The translations under genes and the position numbers were made by a program. Source: Thermomicrobiales bacterium (GTDB lineage Bacteria; Chloroflexota; Limnocylindria; Limnocylindrales; CSP1-4). Taken from it: a stretch of DNA of 9,691 bases. Within the stretch, counting starts at the first letter, position 1; each line of letters starts with the position of its first letter. Shown in pieces: positions 1 to 7,057 of the stretch. Where the stretch lies: positions 1 to 9,691 of the forward strand of contig SPCO01000040.1 in assembly GCA_004525275.1 (NCBI GenBank), written 5' to 3'. The notes under the pieces are model-generated. The model did no database searches. It was not told the origin of the DNA and saw only the letters and a list, made by a program, of their open reading frames with translations.

Positions 1-58
1 CCGAACCCGATGCCGACACCGAACCCGATGCCGACACCGAACCCGATGCCGACACCGA
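1..58. repeat. 18-bp in-frame tandem repeat, about 3.2 copies, cut by window edge
   Basis: Three identical copies of an 18-bp unit (CCGAACCCGATGCCGACA) lie at 1-18, 19-36 and 37-54, followed by the first four bases of a fourth. The array begins at the window edge and probably continues upstream. Since 18 is a multiple of three, every reading frame stays periodic. The frame of the UPF0182 gene encodes a repeating acidic EPDADT hexapeptide. Frame 1 encodes a repeating PNPMPT hexapeptide and stops at 64-66. The copies show no point differences, which fits recent expansion or contraction by slippage. The repeat is read directly; which frame is translated is unresolved. Confidence 0.95.
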
Positions 59-3000
59 GAACGTGATCGTCGACGCCGAAGGGGATGACGACGCGTCGGA
101 GTCATTGGAAGAAGACTCGAATGGATCGCCGGTCCCGATCGAGGCGGGCCGACAGCGCGGAGGACCACCACCACGGCGCCGTGGGCCAGGCGGTCCTGAC
201 GATGGTGGCCCGAGCCGAGCCGCCCGGGCTGGCCGTCGGGTAGGTCTCCTGGCAGGGATCTTCGTCGTCGTCGCCGTCTTCCTGCTGTTCAGCGTCGGTC
301 TGGATCTCTGGACGGACGCGCAGTGGTATCAGAGCGTTTCGTTCGATTCGGTCTTCTGGACGCGCCTGGCGGCGACCTTCGGCCTGGGGGTCGGGGCGTT
401 CATCCTGGCGTTGGTCGTCCTGCTCGGGAACCTCTGGCTGGCTGGTCGGTTGGCCCCGGTCAATGACGGGACGGGCAGCGGTCTGCGCTCCGTCGTCGAC
501 CGGATCAATCAGGCTGCTCGCGCGGCCGATGCGTCGCGCGCCGGAGGGCGTTCGACCTTTGGCGGCAGTCGCCCCCAATTCGGGAACTCCGCCGGCGGTC
601 GCGGCGACCAAGCCAGTACCTTCGAGATGGGTGACATCCCGGATCTCGCGCCCCTCGCCGGCTGGGCGCTCGGCGGTCTCTCCATCTTTATCGCCCTGGT
701 CATCGCTGGAGCGATCTCCGGCGCCTGGGAGACGGTCCTGCTCTGGGTCCACAAGGTCCCTTTCTCGGAGACGGCGTCCTTGACCGACCCGATCTTCAAC
801 AAGGACATCGGCTACTTCCTGTTCGAACTGCCGTTCCTGCGGCTCGTTCAGGGTCTGTTCAACGGCCTGGTGGTGGCGACCCTTCTCGTCACGGGGGCCC
901 GTTATCTCATCGGGGCGACGCATGGTGGTCTGGTCTTCTCCACCCCCATCCGCGTCCACCTCGCGGTTCTCGGCGCTCTGTTCCTCTTGTCCGTCGCCTT
1001 TGGCTACCAGCTCGACAAGCTGGAACTCGTGTACAGCAATCGGGGTCTGGCGACTGGCGTCAGTTACACGGATCAGAACGCCCAGTTCGCCGCCTACGAC
1101 ATCCTGACCGTGATTTCCGGGATGGCCGCGGCGCTGCTCGTCGGAGGCGCCTTCACCCGGGTCATCTGGCCATTGGGACTGGCCATCGCCGTCTGGTTCC
1201 TCGCCTCGATCATCGTCGGGCGCCTCTACCCGGAGGCCATCCAGCGCTTCACCGTAGAGCCCAATCAGAACACCCAGGAAGCCCGCTATGTCGGCAACAA
1301 CATCGCCATGACCCGCCTCGCCTACGACCTCGATGGCTGGCAGGACATCCCGTTCCGCGGTGATCAGATCCTGACTGCTGCTCAGATCGAGGAGGAGGCG
1401 GACACGTTTCGCAGTGCCCGGTTGTGGGATTACCGACCACTTCGGGCGACGCTTGACCAGCTGCAGACCGTGCGGCGTTACTACGACTTCACGGACGTCG
1501 ACACCGACCGCTACGTCATCGACGGGGTCGAGCGCCAGGTCATGCTCTCGGCGCGTGAGTTATGGCTCGAGCAGAACCCCAGCGCGACGGGCTGGGTCAA
1601 CCAGCGGATCGTCTACACCCACGGCGTCGGCGCGGCGATGGTGCCGGTCAACGAGGTCACCAACGAGGGACAGCCCCGTTTGCTGATCAAGAATCTGCCA
1701 CCCATCTCGGCGCCCGAGGCGCCGACGATCACCCAGCCAAGGATCTACTTCGGGGAGCGACCAAGCAGCTACATCGTGGTCGGTGCGCAGCAGAACGAGT
1801 TCGATTACCCGACCGGCGACGATTCGACGGGAGACGCCAGCACCGACACGCGCTGGACCGGGGACACCGGGATCCCGCTGGATACCACCCTCCAGCGGCT
1901 CCTGTTCGCGCTCCGCTTCCGTGATCTGGACCTGCTGATCAGCGACCAGGTCATCCAGGGCAGCCAGCTGCTCTTCCACAGATCGCTAGAGGATCGGGTG
2001 ACGCGGATCGCGCCATTCCTCCGGTTCGACAAGGACCCATACCTGGTCATCGATGATGCCGGCCGAATGGTCTATGTCCAGGATGCCTTCACGACCTCCG
2101 ACAAATTCCCGAATGCGCAGGCGTTCAGTCCATCGAGCCTGGGCTCGACCGGGCTCGGCGACCAACCGTTCAACTACATCCGGAACAGCGTCAAGATCAC
2201 CATGGACGCCTACGACGGCGCGATGCACTTCTATGTGAACGACCCCAGCGACCCGATCGTGCGGGCATACGCGGGCGTCTTCCCGGATCTGTTCGTGCCG
2301 CTCGAGTCGATGCCGTCGGACCTGCTGGCCCACCTGCGGGTCCCGGAGGAACTGTTCAACGTGCAGAGCCGCGTCTTCGGGCGCTACCACGTGACGGATA
2401 CCCAGCAATTCATCCAGAAGGACGATCTGTGGACCGTTCCTGACCAGACGAGCGAGCAGACACTTCCGTCGGAGGCCTACTACGTCGAGATGCGTCTGCC
2501 CAAGGAGGACAGCGTCGAGTTCCTGCTTCTCCAGCCGATGGTGCCGATCGACCGACCGAACATGATCGCCTGGGTTGCCGCTCGGATGGATGCCCCGAAT
2601 TACGGAGAGACGCGGGTCTACCGCTTCCCGGCCGATACGACGATCTTCGGGCCGGCCCAGATCGAGGCCCGGATCGACCAGGACCCAGCCATCAGTGCCC
2701 AGATCTCGCTCTGGAACCAATCCGGCAGCAAGGTCATCCGCGGCAATCTCATCGTCGTGGCCCTGGACGAGTCATTGATCTACCTGCAACCGGTCTACCT
2801 GCAGTCGACCGGTTCGGCGTTCCCGGAATTCAAGCGCATCGTGGTCGCCTCCCCCCGCCAGGTCGTCTGGTCCGAGACGCTCGGCGACGCGCTGGAATTG
2901 CTCCTCGCTGCCGAGGCCGGGAGCGTGCCCGGTCCGGGGCCTGGGCCGACGCCGGGTCCATCGCCGGGTCCATCGCCGGGTCCGTCCGGACCGGTCCCAA

Positions 3001-3212
3001 CGCTCGCGCCCGGATTGCCGACTGATGTCGCCGGGCTGATCACGTATGCGAACACGCACTTCGAAGCCGCTCAGGTTGCGCTTCGGAGCGGTGATTTCGC
3101 GAAGTACGGCGTCGAGATCACGCTCGTGGAGGCGGCTCTCCGACAACTCCAGATCCTGGCCCCCGGGCTTGTGATACCGAGCCTCGCTCCGGCGCTCAGC
3201 CCGGCACCGTGA
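3..3212 (+). CDS. UPF0182 family integral membrane protein (5' end possibly outside window)
   Basis: Residues are numbered from the GTG at 63. The frame is open to the left edge, so the true start is either that GTG or lies outside the window. The N-terminus (1-58) is acidic, then Gly/Pro/Arg-rich, and looks disordered. Seven hydrophobic segments follow at about 60-80, 105-128, 200-222, 261-283, 298-316, 345-363 and 366-388. Between the third and fourth is the family-like stretch DPIFNKDIGYFLFELPF (242-258). After the last segment come FTVEPNQN (396-403) and NNIAMTRLAYDLD (412-424), then a large soluble domain probably outside the membrane. A Pro/Gly/Ser spacer at about 957-982 separates it from a C-terminal helical stretch. 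Organisation and length (about 1050 residues against roughly 900-1000) match UPF0182, common in Actinomycetota and some Chloroflexota. The molecular function is unknown to me. The stop overlaps the next start by 4 bp, so the two genes are probably coupled. Family assignment is confident; the start is not. Confidence 0.95.
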   Translation, partial: EPDADTEPDADTEPDADTENVIVDAEGDDDASESLEEDSNGSPVPIEAGRQRGGPPPRRRGPGGPDDGGPSRAARAGRRVGLLAGIFVVVAVFLLFSVGLDLWTDAQWYQSVSFDSVFWTRLAATFGLGVGAFILALVVLLGNLWLAGRLAPVNDGTGSGLRSVVDRINQAARAADASRAGGRSTFGGSRPQFGNSAGGRGDQASTFEMGDIPDLAPLAGWALGGLSIFIALVIAGAISGAWETVLLWVHKVPFSETASLTDPIFNKDIGYFLFELPFLRLVQGLFNGLVVATLLVTGARYLIGATHGGLVFSTPIRVHLAVLGALFLLSVAFGYQLDKLELVYSNRGLATGVSYTDQNAQFAAYDILTVISGMAAALLVGGAFTRVIWPLGLAIAVWFLASIIVGRLYPEAIQRFTVEPNQNTQEARYVGNNIAMTRLAYDLDGWQDIPFRGDQILTAAQIEEEADTFRSARLWDYRPLRATLDQLQTVRRYYDFTDVDTDRYVIDGVERQVMLSARELWLEQNPSATGWVNQRIVYTHGVGAAMVPVNEVTNEGQPRLLIKNLPPISAPEAPTITQPRIYFGERPSSYIVVGAQQNEFDYPTGDDSTGDASTDTRWTGDTGIPLDTTLQRLLFALRFRDLDLLISDQVIQGSQLLFHRSLEDRVTRIAPFLRFDKDPYLVIDDAGRMVYVQDAFTTSDKFPNAQAFSPSSLGSTGLGDQPFNYIRNSVKITMDAYDGAMHFYVNDPSDPIVRAYAGVFPDLFVPLESMPSDLLAHLRVPEELFNVQSRVFGRYHVTDTQQFIQKDDLWTVPDQTSEQTLPSEAYYVEMRLPKEDSVEFLLLQPMVPIDRPNMIAWVAARMDAPNYGETRVYRFPADTTIFGPAQIEARIDQDPAISAQISLWNQSGSKVIRGNLIVVALDESLIYLQPVYLQSTGSAFPEFKRIVVASPRQVVWSETLGDALELLLAAEAGSVPGPGPGPTPGPSPGPSPGPSGPVPTLAPGLPTDVAGLITYANTHFEAAQVALRSGDFAKYGVEITLVEAALRQLQILAPGLVIPSLAPALSPAP
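2951..2986 (+). repeat. 12-bp tandem repeat encoding a PGPS spacer in the UPF0182 gene
   Basis: Three consecutive 12-bp units lie at 2951-2962, 2963-2974 and 2975-2986. The first two are identical (GCCGGGTCCATC) and the third differs at one base. In the gene's frame they encode repeating Pro-Gly-Pro-Ser. They sit in a wider Pro/Gly-rich stretch (about 2928-3020) between the large soluble domain and the C-terminal helix. A flexible extended linker is the simplest reading, and its length may vary between strains. Confidence 0.85.
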
Positions 3213-4195
3213 ACCGGGGAGCGGTGCTCGGCGGGGCCCTGCTCGTGACTCTGGCGAGACCGGCCACCTGGCCATTGGCCCTGGCGACCTTCCTCATTCG
3301 AGGCGGGATCGTGCTGTTCCTCATCCCGATCGTCGTGCTCCCAAGTCCGGTCGGGCTGGCCAACGGGCTCGGCCCAACGGTGACCTCGATCGCGTTCGGG
3401 TCGGTCTCCCTGACGATCATCGCGGTCGGGAGCGCGATCGGCTTTGGGGTCGTCCTGGTCCTCGTGCTGGCTGGCTGGCTGGCGGCCGCCCTGGAAGGAG
3501 AAGGATCGAACCTGGTTGCCGCTGACGAGGAGGTCGCTGGCGTCCGCCTGGTCCCGGTCCCGCCGATGACCAGACATCTCGCGGCACGGATCCTGACGGT
3601 CCGACTCATTGCCAACATCCCGCTCGGTCTCACGCTCGTGTGGGGCTCGATCCGCCTGGTCGATCTCGCCTACCATGAATTGACGAGCCCGTCCGATGTC
3701 GCGACGCCCATCGTCGGCCGCGTCGTGCTCGGTGCCCCAGACGTGGTCGGGGCGATCGTGTTGACATGGATGTTCGGCCAGATCATCGGCGCGATCGCCG
3801 CCCGACGGATCGTCCTTTACGGGATCAGCGCGACGGTCGCCCTTCGGACCGCGATGGCGACCGCAGTGCGGGACCCACTGGCCAGCCTCGCCCGGTTCTG
3901 GATCCCGACCTTCGTCCTCCTGGCGGTACTGGTTCCTTCGGCGATGGCCGCCAGCGCGGCATGGGGGGCCGTTGCCGCCGCCTTGCGCGATCCCATCGAC
4001 GCGGGCGGGATCGTCGCCGCGACCCTGATCTTCGTCGCCCTCTGGATGATCGGTTTGCTCCTGACCGGCGTCGTGTGTGCGTGGCGTTCGGCCATTTGGA
4101 CCGTCGCCCAGGTTCTCGAAGAGGGGACGTTCGGGGGGTTGGTCGACAGCCGACCGGGTGATTGGCGGGATGACGGGTCGTCTGCCAAGGTGTAG
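3209..4195 (+). CDS. Polytopic membrane protein of unknown function
   Basis: I do not recognise this 328-residue protein. About six or seven hydrophobic segments are visible at roughly 24-46, 60-95 (long enough for two), 125-150, 168-198, 230-255 and 266-292. Loops are short, and a small acidic loop lies near 96-110 (EGEGSNLVAADEEVAG). The C-terminus (about 293-328) is a soluble, charged tail. I see no catalytic motif, nucleotide-binding loop or cysteine cluster. The chosen start is the GTG that overlaps the upstream TGA in a GTGA tetranucleotide; no clear Shine-Dalgarno precedes it, which fits translational coupling to the UPF0182 gene. The arrangement suggests a partner membrane protein, but that is only inference from position. 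High-GC codon use matches the neighbours. That it is a real gene is fairly sure; its function is open. Confidence 0.85.
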   Translation: MNRGAVLGGALLVTLARPATWPLALATFLIRGGIVLFLIPIVVLPSPVGLANGLGPTVTSIAFGSVSLTIIAVGSAIGFGVVLVLVLAGWLAAALEGEGSNLVAADEEVAGVRLVPVPPMTRHLAARILTVRLIANIPLGLTLVWGSIRLVDLAYHELTSPSDVATPIVGRVVLGAPDVVGAIVLTWMFGQIIGAIAARRIVLYGISATVALRTAMATAVRDPLASLARFWIPTFVLLAVLVPSAMAASAAWGAVAAALRDPIDAGGIVAATLIFVALWMIGLLLTGVVCAWRSAIWTVAQVLEEGTFGGLVDSRPGDWRDDGSSAKV

Positions 4196-4231
4196 CGAGG
4201 GGCCGATCGGGTTCCGGCGCCGAGGTGGACG

Positions 4232-5098
4232 ATGGCTGCGAGGACGATCGATTGCGTGGAGTGTGGTGCGACGGTCGCCTACGGGCGACTCTCTTGCCCG
4301 GACTGCGGCTCGCTGCTGGCATCGATGGCGGGATCCATCGCTCCGAAGTCCGTTCCGACGCAGATGGCCACCATCGAGCATGAGGGCGTCTCCGACCTGA
4401 CCGAACAGGCGACCGAGACGCCGCACAGCGAGCCCGCCGACGCGCAGATCGATGCGTCCTCCGGCCGCGCGCCTGCCCAGGCGCCGCTCGATGCGCCCGC
4501 GGAGCCACCGATGCCTGCATCCATCCCCCGTCAGCCGAATGTCTACCAGCCGCCGATGCTCGCGGCGGCTGCGGTCATGACGAGTGCGCCGGTCTGGCCG
4601 GGGGCCGTGCCGCCCGCCCCGCAGGTGCCCGATGCGTCGTCCGCCACGAAAACGGTCCAGGCGAGTCCTTGGTCGAACTCGATCGACCGCGCCCGGGTCC
4701 TGGAGATCTCGGGCTGGGTCGTCCTGGTCGGAGCTGCGTTCGCCACGCTCGGATTCCTCTTGCCCTGGTCGCGCGTCGTCATCGGGGCCGGTGCCTTTGG
4801 CGGGTATCTCAGTACGTGGGGATTGGCGAGCCCGACCCACCTCCTGGTGTTCCTTGTGATCCTGGCTGTCCTCGGCCTAGCCGTCGTCCCCTCGCGGGTC
4901 CCTGCCTGGTTGGCGTTCGGGGTCGGAGGACTGGCTCTCGGTGGGCTCCTCATCGGCCTGAGCTGGCCGTACCTCGTCGGCCCACTCGGTGCCGACATCG
5001 GGGTCCTGATGGTCGGGCTCGGGGGCGCGATCCTGGGTATCGGCGGGGTCATGGCCTCCTGGTCATCGCGTCACGTCGAGTTCGAACCGCCCGTCTGA
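4232..5098 (+). CDS. N-terminal zinc ribbon protein with C-terminal four-helix membrane domain
   Basis: The 288-residue product opens with a compact four-cysteine zinc ribbon, C8-x2-C11 and C22-x2-C25. Next comes a long low-complexity linker (about 30-150) rich in Pro, Ala, Ser and acidic residues. The C-terminal part has four hydrophobic segments at about 158-180, 204-221, 226-249 and 256-275, ending in a short charged tail. The shape, a cytosolic metal-binding finger on a flexible tether to a membrane domain, is common among bacterial zinc-ribbon membrane proteins of unknown role. Such ribbons usually bind Zn structurally and often mediate protein or nucleic-acid contacts. A GAGGTGG motif at 4222-4228, three bases before the ATG, supports this start, though the spacing is short. 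It follows the previous gene by 36 bp and is probably co-transcribed. Specific function is not assignable. Confidence 0.88.
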   Translation: MAARTIDCVECGATVAYGRLSCPDCGSLLASMAGSIAPKSVPTQMATIEHEGVSDLTEQATETPHSEPADAQIDASSGRAPAQAPLDAPAEPPMPASIPRQPNVYQPPMLAAAAVMTSAPVWPGAVPPAPQVPDASSATKTVQASPWSNSIDRARVLEISGWVVLVGAAFATLGFLLPWSRVVIGAGAFGGYLSTWGLASPTHLLVFLVILAVLGLAVVPSRVPAWLAFGVGGLALGGLLIGLSWPYLVGPLGADIGVLMVGLGGAILGIGGVMASWSSRHVEFEPPV

Positions 5099-5133
5099 AC
5101 CCGCGGGCGTCGCGCAGCCACCCGAAGCGCCCC

Positions 5134-5142
5134 TGCTACACT
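5134..5142 (+). promoter_or_regulatory. Putative extended -10 promoter for the double zinc-ribbon gene
   Basis: The string TGCTACACT holds a TGn extended -10 element followed by TACACT (5137-5142), which matches the bacterial -10 consensus at four of six bases, including the key first two T/A and the last T. No recognisable -35 box lies 16-18 bp upstream, which is acceptable for extended -10 promoters. Transcription would begin near 5149, giving a leader of about 67 nt. The 117-bp gap after the preceding gene supports a new transcript starting here. This is a motif match only. Confidence 0.45.
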
Positions 5143-5153
5143 GCCTCGAGCGA

Positions 5154-5170
5154 ATCGGGATTGATCCGAT
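5154..5170. repeat. Short imperfect inverted repeat downstream of the putative promoter
   Basis: ATCGG-G-AT and ATCCGAT face each other around a TG centre, giving a seven-base-pair arm match with one bulged G. Overlapping it, TGATC-C-GATCA (5162-5172) is another short palindrome. It lies just after the expected transcription start, a position where operators or leader hairpins occur. Palindromes containing GATC are frequent in this sequence, so chance is a real possibility. Confidence 0.35.
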
Positions 5171-5215
5171 CAGGACTCGGCAACGCGATGCCAGCGGAGG
5201 CACCGACCCAGGCGT

Positions 5216-5881
5216 ATGGACCAGATCCTCGGGCAGATCGGCGAGTCACTCGGCGGCTTCTTCCAGAGCGCACCCGTCCAGTTCGGTCTTCGAGCGATCG
5301 GGATCTATATCGTCATCATCTGGTTGGCGGCGGCCTACTGGGCGTTCCGCGACATGCAGCAGCGCTCCGACAACGCGATCCTGCCCTATCTCGCGGCTTC
5401 CGGGATCATCCTGTTCACACCGATCTTCTTCATTCTCGCCGTGCTGATCTACCGGATCATCCGGCCGCACGAGAAGATCGGCGAAGTCTGGGAACGCAAT
5501 CTGGCGGAGGAGGCCCTCCTGGCCGAAGTGGAGTCGATCCACCACTGCCCGAGCTGCGATCGCCGCATCGACGACGAATGGATCATCTGCCCCGGTTGTC
5601 GGACTCGCCTGAAGCGCGTCTGTCCGAACTGCAGCCGTCTTGTCGGCATGGATTGGTCGCTGTGTGCCTGGTGTGGCAAGGATTTCGAACGCCGAGAGGC
5701 ACCGGCCGCGATCGAGGCCCTGCCGCAGGGCGTTGAGGCGATGGACCGTGTCGCCGACCCTCCGACACCGAGGGTCGCGGCCACCGCCAAGCCAAAGGCA
5801 GCCTCGTCGACCCGGAACCAGTCGCGATCGACGGTCGCCCCGATCCCGGGGTCGACCCAGGATGCACTGCCGGAGCGTTGA
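5216..5881 (+). CDS. Membrane-anchored double zinc-ribbon protein
   Basis: The 221-residue protein has two hydrophobic helices, about 24-43 and 55-80, joined by a short basic loop (RDMQQRSD). A charged helix follows (84-108), then eight cysteines in four CxxC pairs at C111/C114, C125/C128, C136/C139 and C150/C153. That is a tandem (double) zinc-ribbon arrangement of the DZR type. The tail (about 160-221) is Pro/Ala/Ser-rich and probably disordered. The cysteine domain would face the cytoplasm if the helices form a hairpin, as the positive loop charges suggest. DZR domains are structural Zn modules found in many membrane and regulatory proteins; the partner here is unknown. The ATG is the only usable in-frame start after the upstream in-frame stop (5162-5164). 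The nearest strong GGAGG (5196-5200) is 15 nt away, unusually far. The stop overlaps the next start (TTGA), implying coupling with the CPBP protease. Confidence 0.9.
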   Translation: MDQILGQIGESLGGFFQSAPVQFGLRAIGIYIVIIWLAAAYWAFRDMQQRSDNAILPYLAASGIILFTPIFFILAVLIYRIIRPHEKIGEVWERNLAEEALLAEVESIHHCPSCDRRIDDEWIICPGCRTRLKRVCPNCSRLVGMDWSLCAWCGKDFERREAPAAIEALPQGVEAMDRVADPPTPRVAATAKPKAASSTRNQSRSTVAPIPGSTQDALPER

Positions 5882-6897
5882 ACCCGCCGGACCTGCCCTC
5901 CGATGAGGACGAGGATCAGGGTCTGACCGATCGCGAGCCGAGTCCCGCGCTACGCCCCGGCGCCTCCACATTCACGATCGAAGGGCGCGCGGCGCCGGGT
6001 CTTTTCGTGGTCGGCTGGGTCGGCACGCTCATCGGCCTTGGCCTGATCGTTATCGGCGTCCTGGCGGCGGATCAGGGAACGAGTCGGATCCTGCTGCTGG
6101 CCGGTCTCTTTGTTCTGGGCCTGGGACTGATCGCGGGCGCGGGATCGCAGGGCATCGAACGACGTGCCCGTGGTCGCCTGGCCTACCAGGGTCCGTCGCC
6201 ATTCCTGGTTCTCGCGGCATCGGTCCCGGTCACGGTCCTGACGCTGATCATCGTCAGCCTGCCGTTCGTTCTGGCGAGCGTCTCGCTGGACGGTGCCTTC
6301 GGGGCGCTCCTCTCGGTCAGCGTACAGGCGGTCCTGTATCTCGGCCTCGTGCGTCTTCTCGTCGTTGACGTGGGCGCCCTCGACTGGCGGGCGATGGGCG
6401 TATCCCGCCCGGATCGCGCGGCCATCGTCGCGATGGCCACTGGAGCCGTTTGGGCCCTGCCGGTGGTGTTCGTGACCGCGATCGTCGCGGCCGTTCTCAT
6501 TTCGGCGGTCCCGGTCGAGCCGATCAGCCCGTTGCCGCCGACGGGCACCACGATCGGGTTCGCCCTGTCCCTGATCGCCGGTGCGATCGTGGCGCCGCTG
6601 GGTGAAGAGATCCTGTTTCGCGGCTTCGCGACCACGGCCTGGGTGCGAGGTCTCGGGGTGCGCCGCGGGATCGTGCTTGGCGCTCTCGTATTCGCGTTTG
6701 CGCACGTGGTCACGGTCTCCGGGCCGACCGCCGGCGAGGCCCTCGGCCAGGCCTTCGTGGCGTTTGCCGCTCGACTGCCCGTGGCCCTCGCTCTGGGCTG
6801 GATCTTCATCCGTCGAGGGACTATCTGGGCATCCTTCGGGCTCCATGCCGCGTTCAACGGGACCCTGCTGATCATTGCCGAGGCCGCATCGCGCTGA
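5878..6897 (+). CDS. CPBP family intramembrane glutamic metalloprotease
   Basis: The 339-residue protein has an acidic, Pro-rich N-terminal tail (1-35) and eight or so hydrophobic segments from about 41 to 335. The C-terminal half carries the CPBP (formerly Abi/CAAX protease, PF02517) signature: motif 1 EEILFRG with E243, E244 and R248; motif 2 FAFAH with H276; and motif 3 HAAFN with H323 and N327. All expected active-site residues are present, so it is probably active. Family members include Rce1-type proteases that trim prenylated proteins and bacterial members cleaving membrane substrates or acting in bacteriocin self-immunity; the substrate here is unknown. The start is taken as TTG, overlapping the previous stop in TTGA, with GGAG (5872-5875) only two bases before it. 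No better in-frame start exists before the first membrane segment. The neighbouring zinc-ribbon membrane protein is a candidate partner or substrate, by position only. Confidence 0.93.
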   Translation: MNPPDLPSDEDEDQGLTDREPSPALRPGASTFTIEGRAAPGLFVVGWVGTLIGLGLIVIGVLAADQGTSRILLLAGLFVLGLGLIAGAGSQGIERRARGRLAYQGPSPFLVLAASVPVTVLTLIIVSLPFVLASVSLDGAFGALLSVSVQAVLYLGLVRLLVVDVGALDWRAMGVSRPDRAAIVAMATGAVWALPVVFVTAIVAAVLISAVPVEPISPLPPTGTTIGFALSLIAGAIVAPLGEEILFRGFATTAWVRGLGVRRGIVLGALVFAFAHVVTVSGPTAGEALGQAFVAFAARLPVALALGWIFIRRGTIWASFGLHAAFNGTLLIIAEAASR

Positions 6898-6970
6898 CCC
6901 GATGACTCCGGATGCACCAGCCGGTGAGCCGTGGATGAGGGCTGTTCTGTAGGCTCCGCATCGTCCTTGA

Positions 6971-7015
6971 GGTCCGGACGGCGGAGGGAATCGGCGGGCT
7001 TCCGTCGTTCGGACC
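6971..7015. repeat. Imperfect inverted repeat in the gap before radC
   Basis: GGTCCG (6971-6976) plus GACGG (6977-6981) pair with CCGTC (7002-7006) and CGGACC (7010-7015). The right arm carries a three-base GTT bulge, and a 20-nt loop separates the arms. This makes 11 base pairs, mostly G-C. It lies between the CPBP stop and the radC ribosome-binding site. No T-tract follows, so it is not a typical intrinsic terminator. It could be a leader or 3'-end hairpin. The rest of the 160-bp gap shows nothing I can name. Confidence 0.5.
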
Positions 7016-7046
7016 CGGGGACGCCTGACGGCCCGGTTCGTTCCCT

Positions 7047-7051
7047 GGAGG
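7047..7051 (+). promoter_or_regulatory. Ribosome-binding site fixing the radC start
   Basis: GGAGG lies six bases before the ATG at 7058. It is the best-placed Shine-Dalgarno sequence in the window and settles the radC start, where most neighbours have weak or overlapping initiation signals. Confidence 0.85.
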
Positions 7052-7057
7052 TTCCTG

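Noticed and set aside
3071..4840. Long minus-strand open frame (589 codons) across three + strand genes
   Set aside because: It crosses gene boundaries, is dominated by Arg, Asp and Gly, and has no recognisable domain. High G+C leaves few stops on the antisense strand, and the + strand genes have coherent membrane and zinc-ribbon content.
5099..5133. Terminator after the first zinc-ribbon gene
   Set aside because: CCCGCGGG is a small palindrome, but there is no extended stem or T-tract.
6950..6955. TAGGCT as a radC promoter -10 box
   Set aside because: It matches only the weakest form of the consensus, has no -35 or extended -10 support, and lies far from the start.
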